From: Candidatus Methylacidiphilales bacterium
GTDB lineage: Bacteria > Pseudomonadota > Gammaproteobacteria > JASGCS01
Length of the DNA: 64,000 nt
NCBI GenBank assembly: GCA_030054035.1
Contig: JASGCS010000001.1
Coordinates: forward strand, 62,001-126,000
Reading direction: 5' to 3'
Numbering within the stretch: position 1 is the stretch's first letter; every line of letters starts with the position of its first letter. A program made the position numbers and the translations under genes. A model generated the notes under the pieces. The model worked only from the letters and a program-made list of their open reading frames with translations. It made no database searches and had not been told where the DNA came from. This document shows positions 39,637 through 48,130 of this stretch, one piece after another.

Positions 39637-40716
39637 TTACTTAATAATTGCACTAGATGGGGCAGAGGCAATCCCACCTTTAAGTAAAAAAGTGTTGAAT
39701 CCTTTCTCATTTAAAATATAACAAGCTGCTTTGCTTCGATATTCAGTATCACAATAAGAGACTATAGTTTTATTTAATGTTTTCGAAGGTAGTTTTAAAC
39801 GCACTAATATCAAAGGAATATTTACACTGTTAATGATATGTCCTTGATTAAATTCATCTGGATTTCTATGATCGTACAACTCAACAGCTCCTTTTGAGTT
39901 TAATGCAACTAACTGCTCATAAGTTATATACGGAGTAAGTGGCTCAACCATAGATTTCAAAAAAACTTCTTTTGGTAGTTTAAGTACCGAACCTTGATTC
40001 AGCATAACTACTGTTGAATTTCGTGGACTGTTTGAAATAATTGCATCCCCACCAAAATTTTCACCAGGATTTAAAATTCCAAGTTTTACACCATTTGGAT
40101 TTTTAGAAGTAGCACGAATCACTAAACATTTACCCTTAAGTATTAAGTAAAAATAATCACCCATTTCACCTTGCGATATAATTTTAGATCCAGCTTTCAC
40201 TTCAATTTTTTCAAATTTCGCATAAATATTTTGCAAACTGTCTGGGGGTAGTTTTTTAAAAATTCTAAGCTGAAGTAGTGATGTCATCCAATCAGTTGTG
40301 TCTATATCGTCTATAGAGGTTTTTGTTTGTTCAACATCAAAATTTATTTCCTCCACTTCAAAAGTACCGGTCTTTTCCCATGTTGACATCAAATCAACAA
40401 AAGTTGAGTCAATTTTTAAGATGATAGAATTCCTTTTGCATACAGCCGAATGTTGGCGTGGATTTGAGTTTTCAATAGGATGGGGGATAATTGACCCAAT
40501 GCTTTCCAAAGTCGTTATAACTTTGTCGCCTTCTAAAATATCCACAACTCCTTCTTGCAAATAAATATAAAAATTATTTTTATCACCTTTATTGAAAAGC
40601 AAAGTTCCAGCTGGAACTTTTTGAAACTGAGCAGTTTCAGCTATCTCTTTTTTATTTTTTTGATGCAATGAACCCAAAGGGATAAGCTTGTCTATTATAG
40701 ATAAATCTACTGGCAT
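39637..40716 (-). CDS. Two cyclic-nucleotide-binding domains fused to a rhodanese domain
   Basis: 359 residues. Two Crp-like cNMP-binding folds (about 10-120 and 145-265) are recognised by the beta-roll pattern: FNKGDKNNFYIYLQEG and ISQGEMGDYFYLILKGKC, each with G-x-x-x-x-x-Y-x-x-x-x-G. The phosphate-binding cassette of the second (GENFGGDAIISNSPRNSTV) keeps an arginine. There is no helix-turn-helix, so this is not a transcription factor. The C-terminal rhodanese domain (about 265-355) has the possible active cysteine in SYCDTEYRS. It could couple nucleotide sensing to sulfur transfer; the partner is unknown. Confidence 0.85.
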   Translation of the reverse strand: MPVDLSIIDKLIPLGSLHQKNKKEIAETAQFQKVPAGTLLFNKGDKNNFYIYLQEGVVDILEGDKVITTLESIGSIIPHPIENSNPRQHSAVCKRNSIILKIDSTFVDLMSTWEKTGTFEVEEINFDVEQTKTSIDDIDTTDWMTSLLQLRIFKKLPPDSLQNIYAKFEKIEVKAGSKIISQGEMGDYFYLILKGKCLVIRATSKNPNGVKLGILNPGENFGGDAIISNSPRNSTVVMLNQGSVLKLPKEVFLKSMVEPLTPYITYEQLVALNSKGAVELYDHRNPDEFNQGHIINSVNIPLILVRLKLPSKTLNKTIVSYCDTEYRSKAACYILNEKGFNTFLLKGGIASAPSSAIIK

Positions 40717-40787
40717 TTCTTTATTATATGCTAGGATATGTAATATTATTCATGTGTGAATTTATATATATATTTTAAATCAAATAA

Positions 40788-41828
40788 ATGTTTGAAATAG
40801 ATCCAATTTCTTTGAGCTACGACCTACCAAAGTCAAGAATTGCACAGTATCCATTATGTCACAGATCTGCAAGTAGGCTTTTAGTAGTAGATTCTAAAAA
40901 AGGGGTATTTAAACAGTTAAAATTTTACGAAATTTTAGATTTTATCCAAAAAGAAGACCTAGTAATTTTTAACACCTCAAAAGTAGTCCAAGCACGATTT
41001 GATATTTTTTATGCCAATAAGAAAAAAAGCTTACTTTTTGTAGAGTGGCTTGAGGATGGTAAAATTAAATGTATTGGTCCAAATTTAAGAGACATTAGCA
41101 GTTATAGCACACTTAAAGGTGAAAATGCGAAATTCACTATCATTTCAGTTTCTCATCACCTTATACTCCAAACATCTTTTAATACTATTGGTGATTGGTT
41201 CCAATGGTTGGGTCAGTACGGAAAAATGCCCCTCCCAGCTTACATAAAAAGAGATGTCAAGCAGATTGATACCTCAAGGTATCAATCGGTTTTTGCGAAT
41301 TTCGAAGGTTCTGTTGCGTCCCCAACTGCAGGTTTACATTTTGATCAGAAATTAATTTCTGAAATATTAAAAAAAGGCGCTCACATTACTTCTATACAAC
41401 TACACTGCGGGATTGGAACTTTTTCGCCAATTCGAAATTCTCTTAATGAACATTCCATGTCTTCTGAAACTTATACAATTCAAAAAGAAGCGATTGATAA
41501 AATAACTGACACTAAGTATCGTGGAAAAAAAATAATCGCAGTAGGGACCACAGTTGTGCGTGCGATAGAGTCTTTTTTTCTTTTTACAAATAACTCTCCC
41601 GTTCCAGGTACTTACACTACTACTTTGTTTATTAAACCAGGGTACAGTTTTAAAGTAGCTAATACTTTAGTAACTAATTTTCACGCACCATGCACCACAC
41701 CTCTCTCTTTGGCAATTGCTTTTACAAATCGAGCTGTAATCTCCGAAGCATATTCGTTTGCAATAGATAGAAAATTTAGATTTTTAAGTTATGGTGATTC
41801 AATGTTGTTAGGGAATTTTTATTTATGA
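40788..41828 (+). CDS. queA: S-adenosylmethionine:tRNA ribosyltransferase-isomerase
   Basis: Makes epoxyqueuosine at tRNA position 34 from preQ1, 346 residues. Family blocks are YDLPKSRIAQYPL, SASRLLVVD, FNTSKVVQARF, EGSVASPTAGLHFD and HCGIGTFSPIR. Tgt follows with a 4-base overlap, the usual queA-tgt pair. The 71-base gap before it separates a divergent gene and is AT-rich with possible -10 boxes. Confidence 0.97.
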   Translation: MFEIDPISLSYDLPKSRIAQYPLCHRSASRLLVVDSKKGVFKQLKFYEILDFIQKEDLVIFNTSKVVQARFDIFYANKKKSLLFVEWLEDGKIKCIGPNLRDISSYSTLKGENAKFTIISVSHHLILQTSFNTIGDWFQWLGQYGKMPLPAYIKRDVKQIDTSRYQSVFANFEGSVASPTAGLHFDQKLISEILKKGAHITSIQLHCGIGTFSPIRNSLNEHSMSSETYTIQKEAIDKITDTKYRGKKIIAVGTTVVRAIESFFLFTNNSPVPGTYTTTLFIKPGYSFKVANTLVTNFHAPCTTPLSLAIAFTNRAVISEAYSFAIDRKFRFLSYGDSMLLGNFYL

Positions 41829-42943
41829 GCGAATTTAAATTCTTAGTTACTATGCGAGATAGATATGCTAGAGTTGGTACATTAACCACCCCACATGGGA
41901 TAATTTCAACACCTTGTTTTATGCCTGTAGGAACTAATTGTTCAGTCAAGGGAATTTCATATCAAGATTTATATTCATTTAATTACCCAATCACTCTTGT
42001 AAATACATATCATATTTTAGCAAAGGGCGCAAGACAATTAATAGAAAACGCTGGGGGAATTCATTCTTTTATAGGTTGGAAAGGATCAGTATTGTCTGAT
42101 TCTGGCGGTTACCAGATGTATAGTTTAGTCTCACTCTCTAAAAAAAGCGACCAAGGAGTGATTTTTGTCTCACCTTGGGACGGGTCAAAAATACTTGTGA
42201 GTCCAGAATCATCCTTAGAGCTACAAGCCGAAATTGGAGTAGATATAGCTATGTGTTTCGATGATTGCATAAGTTCTACGGCAAGTTTTGAGGAGCATCA
42301 ACTTGCCGTAGAACGTTCTTCATTGTGGGCACAACGTTGTTCATCTGCTTTGCACAGTAAAAATTATAAAAAAACAACTCTTTTTGGAATTATACAGGGA
42401 GGGCAGTATTTAGAGTTACGGTTGCAATCACTAAACCGTTTGTTAAAAATAGGGTTTTTTGGATATGCTCTTGGCGGATTTGCAGTGGGTGAATCTAGGA
42501 ATCAGCGAAATGAAATACTTTCTCAAATCTGTGATCACATGCCTCAAAACTCTCCTCGCTATCTTATGGGTGTTGGGACGCCCGTAGATATTTTAGACGC
42601 CATCTCTTATGGAATAGATTTATTTGATTGTGTTTTGCCTACTAGAAATGCCAGAAATGGCTATTTATTTACCTCTCAAGGTATAGTTAGAATTAAAAAC
42701 TCAAAATTTCAGTTTGACAACACCCCTCTTGATAAGGAGTGTTGTTGCGTAACCTGTGTTAACCACACCAAATCTTACCTTCACTATCTCTTTAAACACA
42801 AGCAATTAACAGTATATCAACTATTGACAATACATAATCTGACTTATTACTCACAATTATGTATTGATGCGAGAAGCTCAATTGCTAAAGGTTGTTTTGA
42901 ACAGTTCCGTCAAAAAATATTTAACGTTTATGTCGAAAAATAA
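41825..42943 (+). CDS. tgt: tRNA-guanine transglycosylase
   Basis: Inserts preQ1 at G34 of GUN-anticodon tRNAs, 372 residues. The active-site aspartate is in LSDSGGYQMY, the nucleophile aspartate in FDCVLPTRNARNG; YLMGVGTP is conserved. The zinc site near the C-terminus is C-x-C-x-x-C with a histidine about 26 residues later (CCCVTCVNHTK and LTIHN). It follows queA and precedes yajC-secD-secF in the common bacterial order. Confidence 0.97.
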   Translation: MSEFKFLVTMRDRYARVGTLTTPHGIISTPCFMPVGTNCSVKGISYQDLYSFNYPITLVNTYHILAKGARQLIENAGGIHSFIGWKGSVLSDSGGYQMYSLVSLSKKSDQGVIFVSPWDGSKILVSPESSLELQAEIGVDIAMCFDDCISSTASFEEHQLAVERSSLWAQRCSSALHSKNYKKTTLFGIIQGGQYLELRLQSLNRLLKIGFFGYALGGFAVGESRNQRNEILSQICDHMPQNSPRYLMGVGTPVDILDAISYGIDLFDCVLPTRNARNGYLFTSQGIVRIKNSKFQFDNTPLDKECCCVTCVNHTKSYLHYLFKHKQLTVYQLLTIHNLTYYSQLCIDARSSIAKGCFEQFRQKIFNVYVEK

Positions 42944-42998
42944 TTCAAAATCTCTCAATGAATTTTATCCTAAGTTATGGCATAATAGTACTCAGTTT

Positions 42999-43358
42999 AT
43001 GAACCAATTTTTAAATTCAATTTTAATTTTTTTATTTCCATTTTCAGTTAATGCAGAAAGTCCACCTGCTCAAGGCAGCGGAAGTATGATCCCGACTTTA
43101 ATCTTTCCTCTGTTATTGCTTTTAATTTTTTATTTTTTTTTAATCAGACCTCAAAATAAAAAAAATAAGGAATTAAATACTATGATCAGTAAATTGATAG
43201 TGGGTGATGAAGTTGTTACTATGACAGGAATGTATGGAATTATTACGTCAATTGACGGCCAAGTGGTAAAGTTAAAAATTTCTAAGGGTGTTGTAATCCA
43301 ACTTCAAAAACATACTATAATTAGCCCTCTCCCAAAAGGTACCGTAGATTTATCTTGA
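42999..43358 (+). CDS. yajC: Sec translocase accessory subunit YajC
   Basis: Single-pass inner-membrane protein of the SecDF-YajC complex, 119 residues. I use the ATG at 42999 because it begins a hydrophobic leader; longer in-frame starts lie inside tgt. A membrane segment (about 33-50, LIFPLLLLLIFYFFLIRPQNKK) ends in the typical RPQ-x-K-K, then GDEVVTMTGMYGIITSIDG and VVKLKISKGVVI. An extended -10-like TGGCATAAT (42978-42986) is close to the start. secD begins 12 bases later. Confidence 0.93.
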   Translation: MNQFLNSILIFLFPFSVNAESPPAQGSGSMIPTLIFPLLLLLIFYFFLIRPQNKKNKELNTMISKLIVGDEVVTMTGMYGIITSIDGQVVKLKISKGVVIQLQKHTIISPLPKGTVDLS

Positions 43359-43370
43359 TTGTTTTGAAAA

Positions 43371-45206
43371 ATGAAGACCAGTAATATTATTGGGAACACA
43401 AAAATTCCTATGGGAAAAAACTCAAATAATCCCTATGTTGTAGGCGGTGTGTTTCTAATAATTTTTTTCTTCACCATTTATTCTTTACCAAATTTATGGG
43501 AGGATAAACCATCTCTAATTATTACTTCTAAAGATGGTAGTGAGCTCACTAATTCTCACTCCTCAATCAAACAAATTCTAATTGAGAATAATCTAACTAT
43601 TTCTAATGTAAAACAAAATGACTCAGATCGTATTGTGTACCAATTCAATACGGTTAAAGAGCAAATAATCGCCAAAGAGTTAATCCTCCAAACCCACAAA
43701 GATATTTTTAATATTTCTCTAACGTTATTATCAGACACTCCTGAATTTTTTGATAGCATAAAAGCAAAAAAAATGAAGCTTGGTTTGGACCTACAGGGTG
43801 GTGTGCACTTGCTTTTAAAAATTTCTTCTGACGAATTAGTGAGGCAATATCTTGGTTCGGTGCTAAGTGAAATCAGTCAATTGCTAATCGAAAATAATCT
43901 CAATGTTACTTCAACTGAAATTATCAGTAATTCTTTATTTTTGTACGCTCAAACTATAGAGCAAGCTAACAATATTTTTAAGATTTTAAATAATAGTTTT
44001 GCGCAGGAAATATCCGTAAATATCCAAGCTCCAACCGCCAAAGGTATTCCTTTGCTTTTGCAAATAACTAATTCTCGTTTATCACAATTATTCAAAAATG
44101 CTATTGAGCAAAATATGAGGGCACTTAATAATAGGATAAATGAACTTGGTGTGACTGAACCAATAATTCAAAGGCAAGGAATTGATAAAATCCTCATTCA
44201 ATTGCCTGGTTTACAAGACACTGAAAGAGCTAAAAAAGTTCTTGGCTCGACGGCGAGTTTAGAATTTAGATTAGTTTCTTTGGATCAAAGTGGGCTGGTT
44301 TTCAAAGATAGAGAAAATCAATCTGTTTATTTGCAGCCACAGATAATTGTTTCAGGTGATAGTATTACTGATGCTGTGGCAACTATTGACAGCTCAACAG
44401 GTGAGCAGATCGTTTCGGTTAGATTGGATGCTAGAGGAGCCAGTAAAATGGAACAAGTTACAGCTCAAAATCTTCAAAAGCCAATGGCTGTGATTTTTAA
44501 AGAAAAAACATTTGAAGGTGCGCAAAAAAACACAGTGATTAGTACCGCAACCATCAGAGATGTTTTAAGTTCGCGATTTCAAATTTCAGGATTGACAAAA
44601 GAGGAATCAAAGGAACTCGCGTTATACTTACGAAGCGGTTCGTTGCAGTCTCCTGTTGAAATTATCGAAGAAAAAACTATTGGCCCATCTTTAGGAACAA
44701 AAAACGTTGAGTCTGGGTTTCGATCTGCGCTAGTTGGCGTACTCCTGATCACTTTGTTTATGGTATTTTATTATCGATTTTTTGGTTTAATTGCTATAAG
44801 TTCGCTACTAGTTAATTTTATAATGACAATTTCAATTCTATCTATTTTTGAAGCGACATTAACTTTACCTGGAATTGCTGGTATAGTGCTTAATTTAGGA
44901 ATGGCTATTGATTCTAATATTCTTATTCATGAAAGAATAAAGGAAGAATTAAATGCCAAACGGAGTTTTCAAGACAGCATTTATTTTGGCTATAACCGCG
45001 TCTTTGTTACAATTCTAGACTCAAATTTAACCACTTTGATTGCAGTAATGTTTCTTTTTAGCCTTGGAAGCGGCCCAGTTAAGGGATTTGCGATTGTTAT
45101 ATCCGTTGGTGCTATTGCAACAATATTTTGTGCAGTTACAGTTAGTAGAATTCTTGTAAATATGTTTTTTAATAAATTTAAAGATCTGCCTAAATGGGCT
45201 CTATAA
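43371..45206 (+). CDS. secD: Protein translocase subunit SecD
   Basis: RND-type membrane component that uses proton motive force to aid late protein translocation, 611 residues with six helices. KLGLDLQGGVHLLLKI, ALNNRINELGVTEPIIQRQG and, in the membrane part, GMAIDSNILIHERIKEE with the conserved Asp are diagnostic. The large periplasmic domain lies between helix 1 and helix 2. It is 2 bases before secF and 12 after yajC. Confidence 0.97.
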   Translation: MKTSNIIGNTKIPMGKNSNNPYVVGGVFLIIFFFTIYSLPNLWEDKPSLIITSKDGSELTNSHSSIKQILIENNLTISNVKQNDSDRIVYQFNTVKEQIIAKELILQTHKDIFNISLTLLSDTPEFFDSIKAKKMKLGLDLQGGVHLLLKISSDELVRQYLGSVLSEISQLLIENNLNVTSTEIISNSLFLYAQTIEQANNIFKILNNSFAQEISVNIQAPTAKGIPLLLQITNSRLSQLFKNAIEQNMRALNNRINELGVTEPIIQRQGIDKILIQLPGLQDTERAKKVLGSTASLEFRLVSLDQSGLVFKDRENQSVYLQPQIIVSGDSITDAVATIDSSTGEQIVSVRLDARGASKMEQVTAQNLQKPMAVIFKEKTFEGAQKNTVISTATIRDVLSSRFQISGLTKEESKELALYLRSGSLQSPVEIIEEKTIGPSLGTKNVESGFRSALVGVLLITLFMVFYYRFFGLIAISSLLVNFIMTISILSIFEATLTLPGIAGIVLNLGMAIDSNILIHERIKEELNAKRSFQDSIYFGYNRVFVTILDSNLTTLIAVMFLFSLGSGPVKGFAIVISVGAIATIFCAVTVSRILVNMFFNKFKDLPKWAL

Positions 45207-45208
45207 AA

Positions 45209-46144
45209 ATGAAGCAAATTAATTTTTTTAAATTTTATATTATTTTAGTTGCCATTTCAACAATGGTGATTTTAGCTTCTTTTTCACTTATTATGATGGG
45301 AAAATTAAATTTAGGCATTGAATTTACTGGAGGGTATTTAATTGAGGTTTCTTCTGATTCTACAATAAATACTGATATTCTGAAAGAAAAAATTGAAAAA
45401 AGTGGCTTGGCTGTTTCTTCAATACAATATCTTGATGACACAAGACACGCTCAAATAAGGCTCTTTCCAGTCGATGACCCTCAAAAAAAATCCGATCAGT
45501 CTTCTGTGAATAATTATGTTTTGAGCACTATGAGTAATATTATTCCAAATATTACAAAAAGTGAATTTATTGGCCCGTCTGTTGGGGAAACTTTAAAATT
45601 TAGTGGTTCGATCGCTTTCATAGCGTCTCTTGTATCGATATTGCTTTATCTTTTGTTACGGTTTAATCTCATATTGTCAATTAGTGCGATTATTTCTCTT
45701 CTCCACGACGCTTCCGTTGTGTTACTATTTTTTCTTCTAACTAAAAATACCTTTGATTTAAACGTCTTGGCGGCGATACTGGCAATTATGGGCTATTCTC
45801 TCAATGATAACATTGTCATTTATGATCGATTTAGATCAAATTGTCTAATCCATGAACATGAGTCCATTAAATCTATTTTTAATCTTTCAATAAATCAAAT
45901 GTTAAAAAGAACTATACTAACTTCTGGAGTAACCATGCTCTCAGTGCTTTCATTGTATTTTATTGGCGGAGTCTCACTAAAAGAATTTTCGCTTGCTTTA
46001 ATTGTAGGAATTATTACTGGAACATACTCAACAATTTATATTGCAAGTGGGCTTGCTATTTTATTTGGTGCACAGCGAATTGTCTCTAACGCCTCCACCC
46101 AAAATGAAGACAACGATTATTATCTAAAGAAGTTCTCTAAGTAG
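45209..46144 (+). CDS. secF: Protein translocase subunit SecF
   Basis: Partner of SecD, 311 residues with six helices. GKLNLGIEFTGGYLIEV near the start and MGYSLNDNIVIYDRFRSN with its conserved Asp match the family. The ATG at 45209 is preferred to 45194, which would overlap secD. The last 21 bases overlap the convergent suhB-like gene. Confidence 0.96.
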   Translation: MKQINFFKFYIILVAISTMVILASFSLIMMGKLNLGIEFTGGYLIEVSSDSTINTDILKEKIEKSGLAVSSIQYLDDTRHAQIRLFPVDDPQKKSDQSSVNNYVLSTMSNIIPNITKSEFIGPSVGETLKFSGSIAFIASLVSILLYLLLRFNLILSISAIISLLHDASVVLLFFLLTKNTFDLNVLAAILAIMGYSLNDNIVIYDRFRSNCLIHEHESIKSIFNLSINQMLKRTILTSGVTMLSVLSLYFIGGVSLKEFSLALIVGIITGTYSTIYIASGLAILFGAQRIVSNASTQNEDNDYYLKKFSK

Positions 46145-46876
46145 GATATCTTGATTGGACACCAGGAAGTCTACTGCTTGAAAGTGTCCCCCTATAATAT
46201 ACTCCACACTGTTAAGTGGTGATTTTATGGTCTTTATACTTCCTCCGGCTTCAAGTATTAATAAAGATAAACTGTCATGTAATGGGTTTGATAAAGGTAT
46301 TAATAAAGCATCTACCCTAGACATCGCTACTAGTCCGTAAAGAATTTGAAAGTTACCAAATACACGAGGGGTGTATTTATTATTGTTTAAGTTAAATGCT
46401 TTAATACTTTCAAAATCACAACCAACCGTGTAATGAATTTTATCAACGGATTGCTTGCATCTAATTCTCCTTTGTTCGTAGTAGCTCCCAGATCCTTTAA
46501 TTGCATAATAAAGCACATTATTAAAAACTTCCAATAAAACAACACCTTGAGTGACTCCATTTTTTTTCCAAGCAACACTTATCGTGTAGGGGTATTGATA
46601 TCGAATATAATTTTTTACTCCATCAAATGCAAAAATATACCATGATAACTCCAAAGCCCCATCGTTTTTTTCATATTCTTTATAAACAGACATCGAAGGA
46701 TATGATTTTTGAAGTAGCTCAACAAAAATGCTGTGGATTTTGGAATTAATCTTGTCTTCAAAATCTTCAGTAATTTCAGGTAATTTAGAATGTATTTTCC
46801 GTAAAACTTCCCCAACTGATACGCAAGATTTTTTAGCTACTTCAGCAAGAGCTTCGTTATTAAAACTTTCAGTCAT
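46124..46876 (-). CDS. suhB: SuhB-like inositol monophosphatase-fold protein with degenerate active site
   Basis: 250 residues aligning over their length with SuhB: KSYPSMSV, SWYIFAFDGVKNYIRYQYPYTISVAWKKNG, GSGSYYEQRRIR and ILEAGGSI. The catalytic motif, normally W-x-(I/V)-D-P-(L/I)-D-G-T, is here WYIFAFDGV (79-87), so the first metal Asp is Phe82 and Thr is Val87. The upstream E-E pair is KEYE, and the C-terminal P-W-D is PLHD. Phosphatase activity is therefore doubtful. E. coli SuhB also acts, without catalysis, in the rRNA antitermination complex. Location beside the isc genes is typical of suhB in Gammaproteobacteria, though usually on the same strand. Confidence 0.85.
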   Translation of the reverse strand: MTESFNNEALAEVAKKSCVSVGEVLRKIHSKLPEITEDFEDKINSKIHSIFVELLQKSYPSMSVYKEYEKNDGALELSWYIFAFDGVKNYIRYQYPYTISVAWKKNGVTQGVVLLEVFNNVLYYAIKGSGSYYEQRRIRCKQSVDKIHYTVGCDFESIKAFNLNNNKYTPRVFGNFQILYGLVAMSRVDALLIPLSNPLHDSLSLLILEAGGSIKTIKSPLNSVEYIIGGHFQAVDFLVSNQDILLRELL

Positions 46877-46910
46877 TTATTTTGTCATTTAAGTGAATTT
46901 ATGTATGTTG

Positions 46911-46934
46911 TGCTATAATCATAATCTAAGGAGA
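46911..46934 (+). promoter_or_regulatory. Promoter and ribosome-binding site of the isc cluster
   Basis: TGCTATAAT (46911-46919) is an extended -10; no good -35 is seen. AAGGAGA (46928-46934) is a strong ribosome-binding site 11 bases before the iscU ATG. The gap is 69 bases from the divergent suhB-like gene. No IscR-type operator is recognised. Confidence 0.55.
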
Positions 46935-46945
46935 TATACAATTAT

Positions 46946-47338
46946 ATGGCATATTCAGAAAAAGTACTTGAGCATTATTCAAATCCTAAAAATGTAGGTT
47001 CACTTTCAAAAGATGATTCAAATGTTGGAACTGGTTTGGTCGGTGCACCAGCCTGTGGGGATGTTATGAAATTGCAGATCAAAGTTAATGAACTGGGAAT
47101 TATTGAAGATGCAAAATTTAAAACTTATGGTTGCGGCTCAGCTATTGCATCTTCGTCACTAGTTACACAAATGTTACTTGGAAAAAATATTTCCGAAGCA
47201 CAGCAAATTAAAAATTCTGATATTGCGGAAGAGCTTTTACTTCCACCAGTTAAAATACATTGCTCTGTACTTGCTGAAGAGGCGATTAAATCTGCTATTA
47301 AAGATTTATTGTCAAAGAAAAAAAATGCATCTAACTGA
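46946..47338 (+). CDS. iscU: Iron-sulfur cluster scaffold IscU
   Basis: Scaffold on which [2Fe-2S] and [4Fe-4S] clusters are built, 130 residues. All three cysteines (37, 63, 106) and Asp39 are present (PACGDV, YGCGSAIASSS, IHCSVLAEEA). LPPVKIHC (99-106) is the HscA recognition motif and is intact. The usual upstream iscR and iscS are missing: the gene before it is suhB on the other strand. IscA overlaps its end by 14 bases. Confidence 0.97.
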   Translation: MAYSEKVLEHYSNPKNVGSLSKDDSNVGTGLVGAPACGDVMKLQIKVNELGIIEDAKFKTYGCGSAIASSSLVTQMLLGKNISEAQQIKNSDIAEELLLPPVKIHCSVLAEEAIKSAIKDLLSKKKNASN

Positions 47339-47642
47339 ATCTGCTGTAAAACATATAAAAAAACAATTAATTACAAGAGGTAGAGGGATCGGTATGAGAG
47401 TTGGTTTGCTTTCTTCAGGATGCTCTGGTTATGAATACTCCTTTGAGTTTTTAGACTCAATTCAAGCAGGTGAAACAATAGAAATGCACCAAGACTTAAC
47501 ATTGGCAATTCCTAATAATTTTTTTACTCAACTAAATGATCTTACAATTGATTTCGTAACAGAGGGGTTGCAGAGTGGGTTAGTGATCCAAAACCCAAAT
47601 GAAAAAATAAAATGTGGATGTGGAAAAAGTGTTGGTTTCTAG
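47325..47642 (+). CDS. iscA: Iron-sulfur cluster assembly protein IscA
   Basis: A-type carrier, 105 residues. The start MHLTESAVKHIKKQL is typical; the three cluster-binding cysteines are in LLSSGCSGYEYSFEF and in the C-terminal CGCGKS. It delivers clusters to apoproteins, mainly [4Fe-4S]. I use the ATG at 47325 because the longer frame before it runs through iscU. Overlap with iscU is 14 bases. ErpA is the alternative, but context supports IscA. Confidence 0.94.
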   Translation: MHLTESAVKHIKKQLITRGRGIGMRVGLLSSGCSGYEYSFEFLDSIQAGETIEMHQDLTLAIPNNFFTQLNDLTIDFVTEGLQSGLVIQNPNEKIKCGCGKSVGF

Positions 47643-47669
47643 TCATCAGTATCCTGGAATTGCTTTTAT

Positions 47670-48125
47670 ATGCCAACCAAAAATTATTTCAGTATATTGC
47701 AACTTGATATTAGATGCGATTTAGATAGAAAAACTCTAGACTCCCATCTAATTACCTTACTTGACTCTACTCAGAATAATAAAGAAGAAATTCTTGAAGC
47801 GTATTCTGTACTTAAAGATAAATACGAAAGATACAAACACATTGTGTTTTTACTTAATCCAAATACTGATATGTCCATGGAAAAGCACTCTGTTTCAGTA
47901 GTGTTACAAGCTTCACAATGGTATGAAGAACTTGAAAATGTTTCAAATAAAAATGCCCTCGCTCAACTAATTGAAAAATATGAATTCATCCATGATGAAT
48001 GTTATGAAAAAATTAAGCAAAATAATTTTTCAGAAGATTGTGTGAATTACTTGGTTAAGTTAAACTATTTAAGACGATTTTTACAATACAGTAAAGAAAA
48101 ATTTCTTATCGCGTCTAGTCAGTAA
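47670..48125 (+). CDS. hscB: Fe-S co-chaperone HscB with no HPD motif
   Basis: 151 residues placed between iscA and hscA. The N-terminal pattern YFSILQLDIRCDLDRKTLDSHL and the later KNALAQLIEKYEF, with a C-terminal three-helix-like part (KLNYLRRFLQYSKEKF), align with HscB. In J-domains, HPD lies between helices 2 and 3 and activates the partner ATPase. Here helix 2 ends in LITLLDSTQNN (27-37), and about a dozen residues including HPD are absent. So the J-function is probably altered or lost, while the IscU-binding part is retained. Assignment rests on context and pattern. Confidence 0.8.
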   Translation: MPTKNYFSILQLDIRCDLDRKTLDSHLITLLDSTQNNKEEILEAYSVLKDKYERYKHIVFLLNPNTDMSMEKHSVSVVLQASQWYEELENVSNKNALAQLIEKYEFIHDECYEKIKQNNFSEDCVNYLVKLNYLRRFLQYSKEKFLIASSQ

Positions 48126-48130
48126 ACATA

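Noticed and set aside
42864-42998. Extended start of yajC inside tgt
   Set aside because: A polar extension before the hydrophobic leader is not found in YajC; the ATG at 42999 fits better.
47178-47324. Extended N-terminus of iscA inside iscU
   Set aside because: IscA normally begins with the M-x-x-T-x-x-A pattern found at 47325; the extension is out-of-frame iscU.
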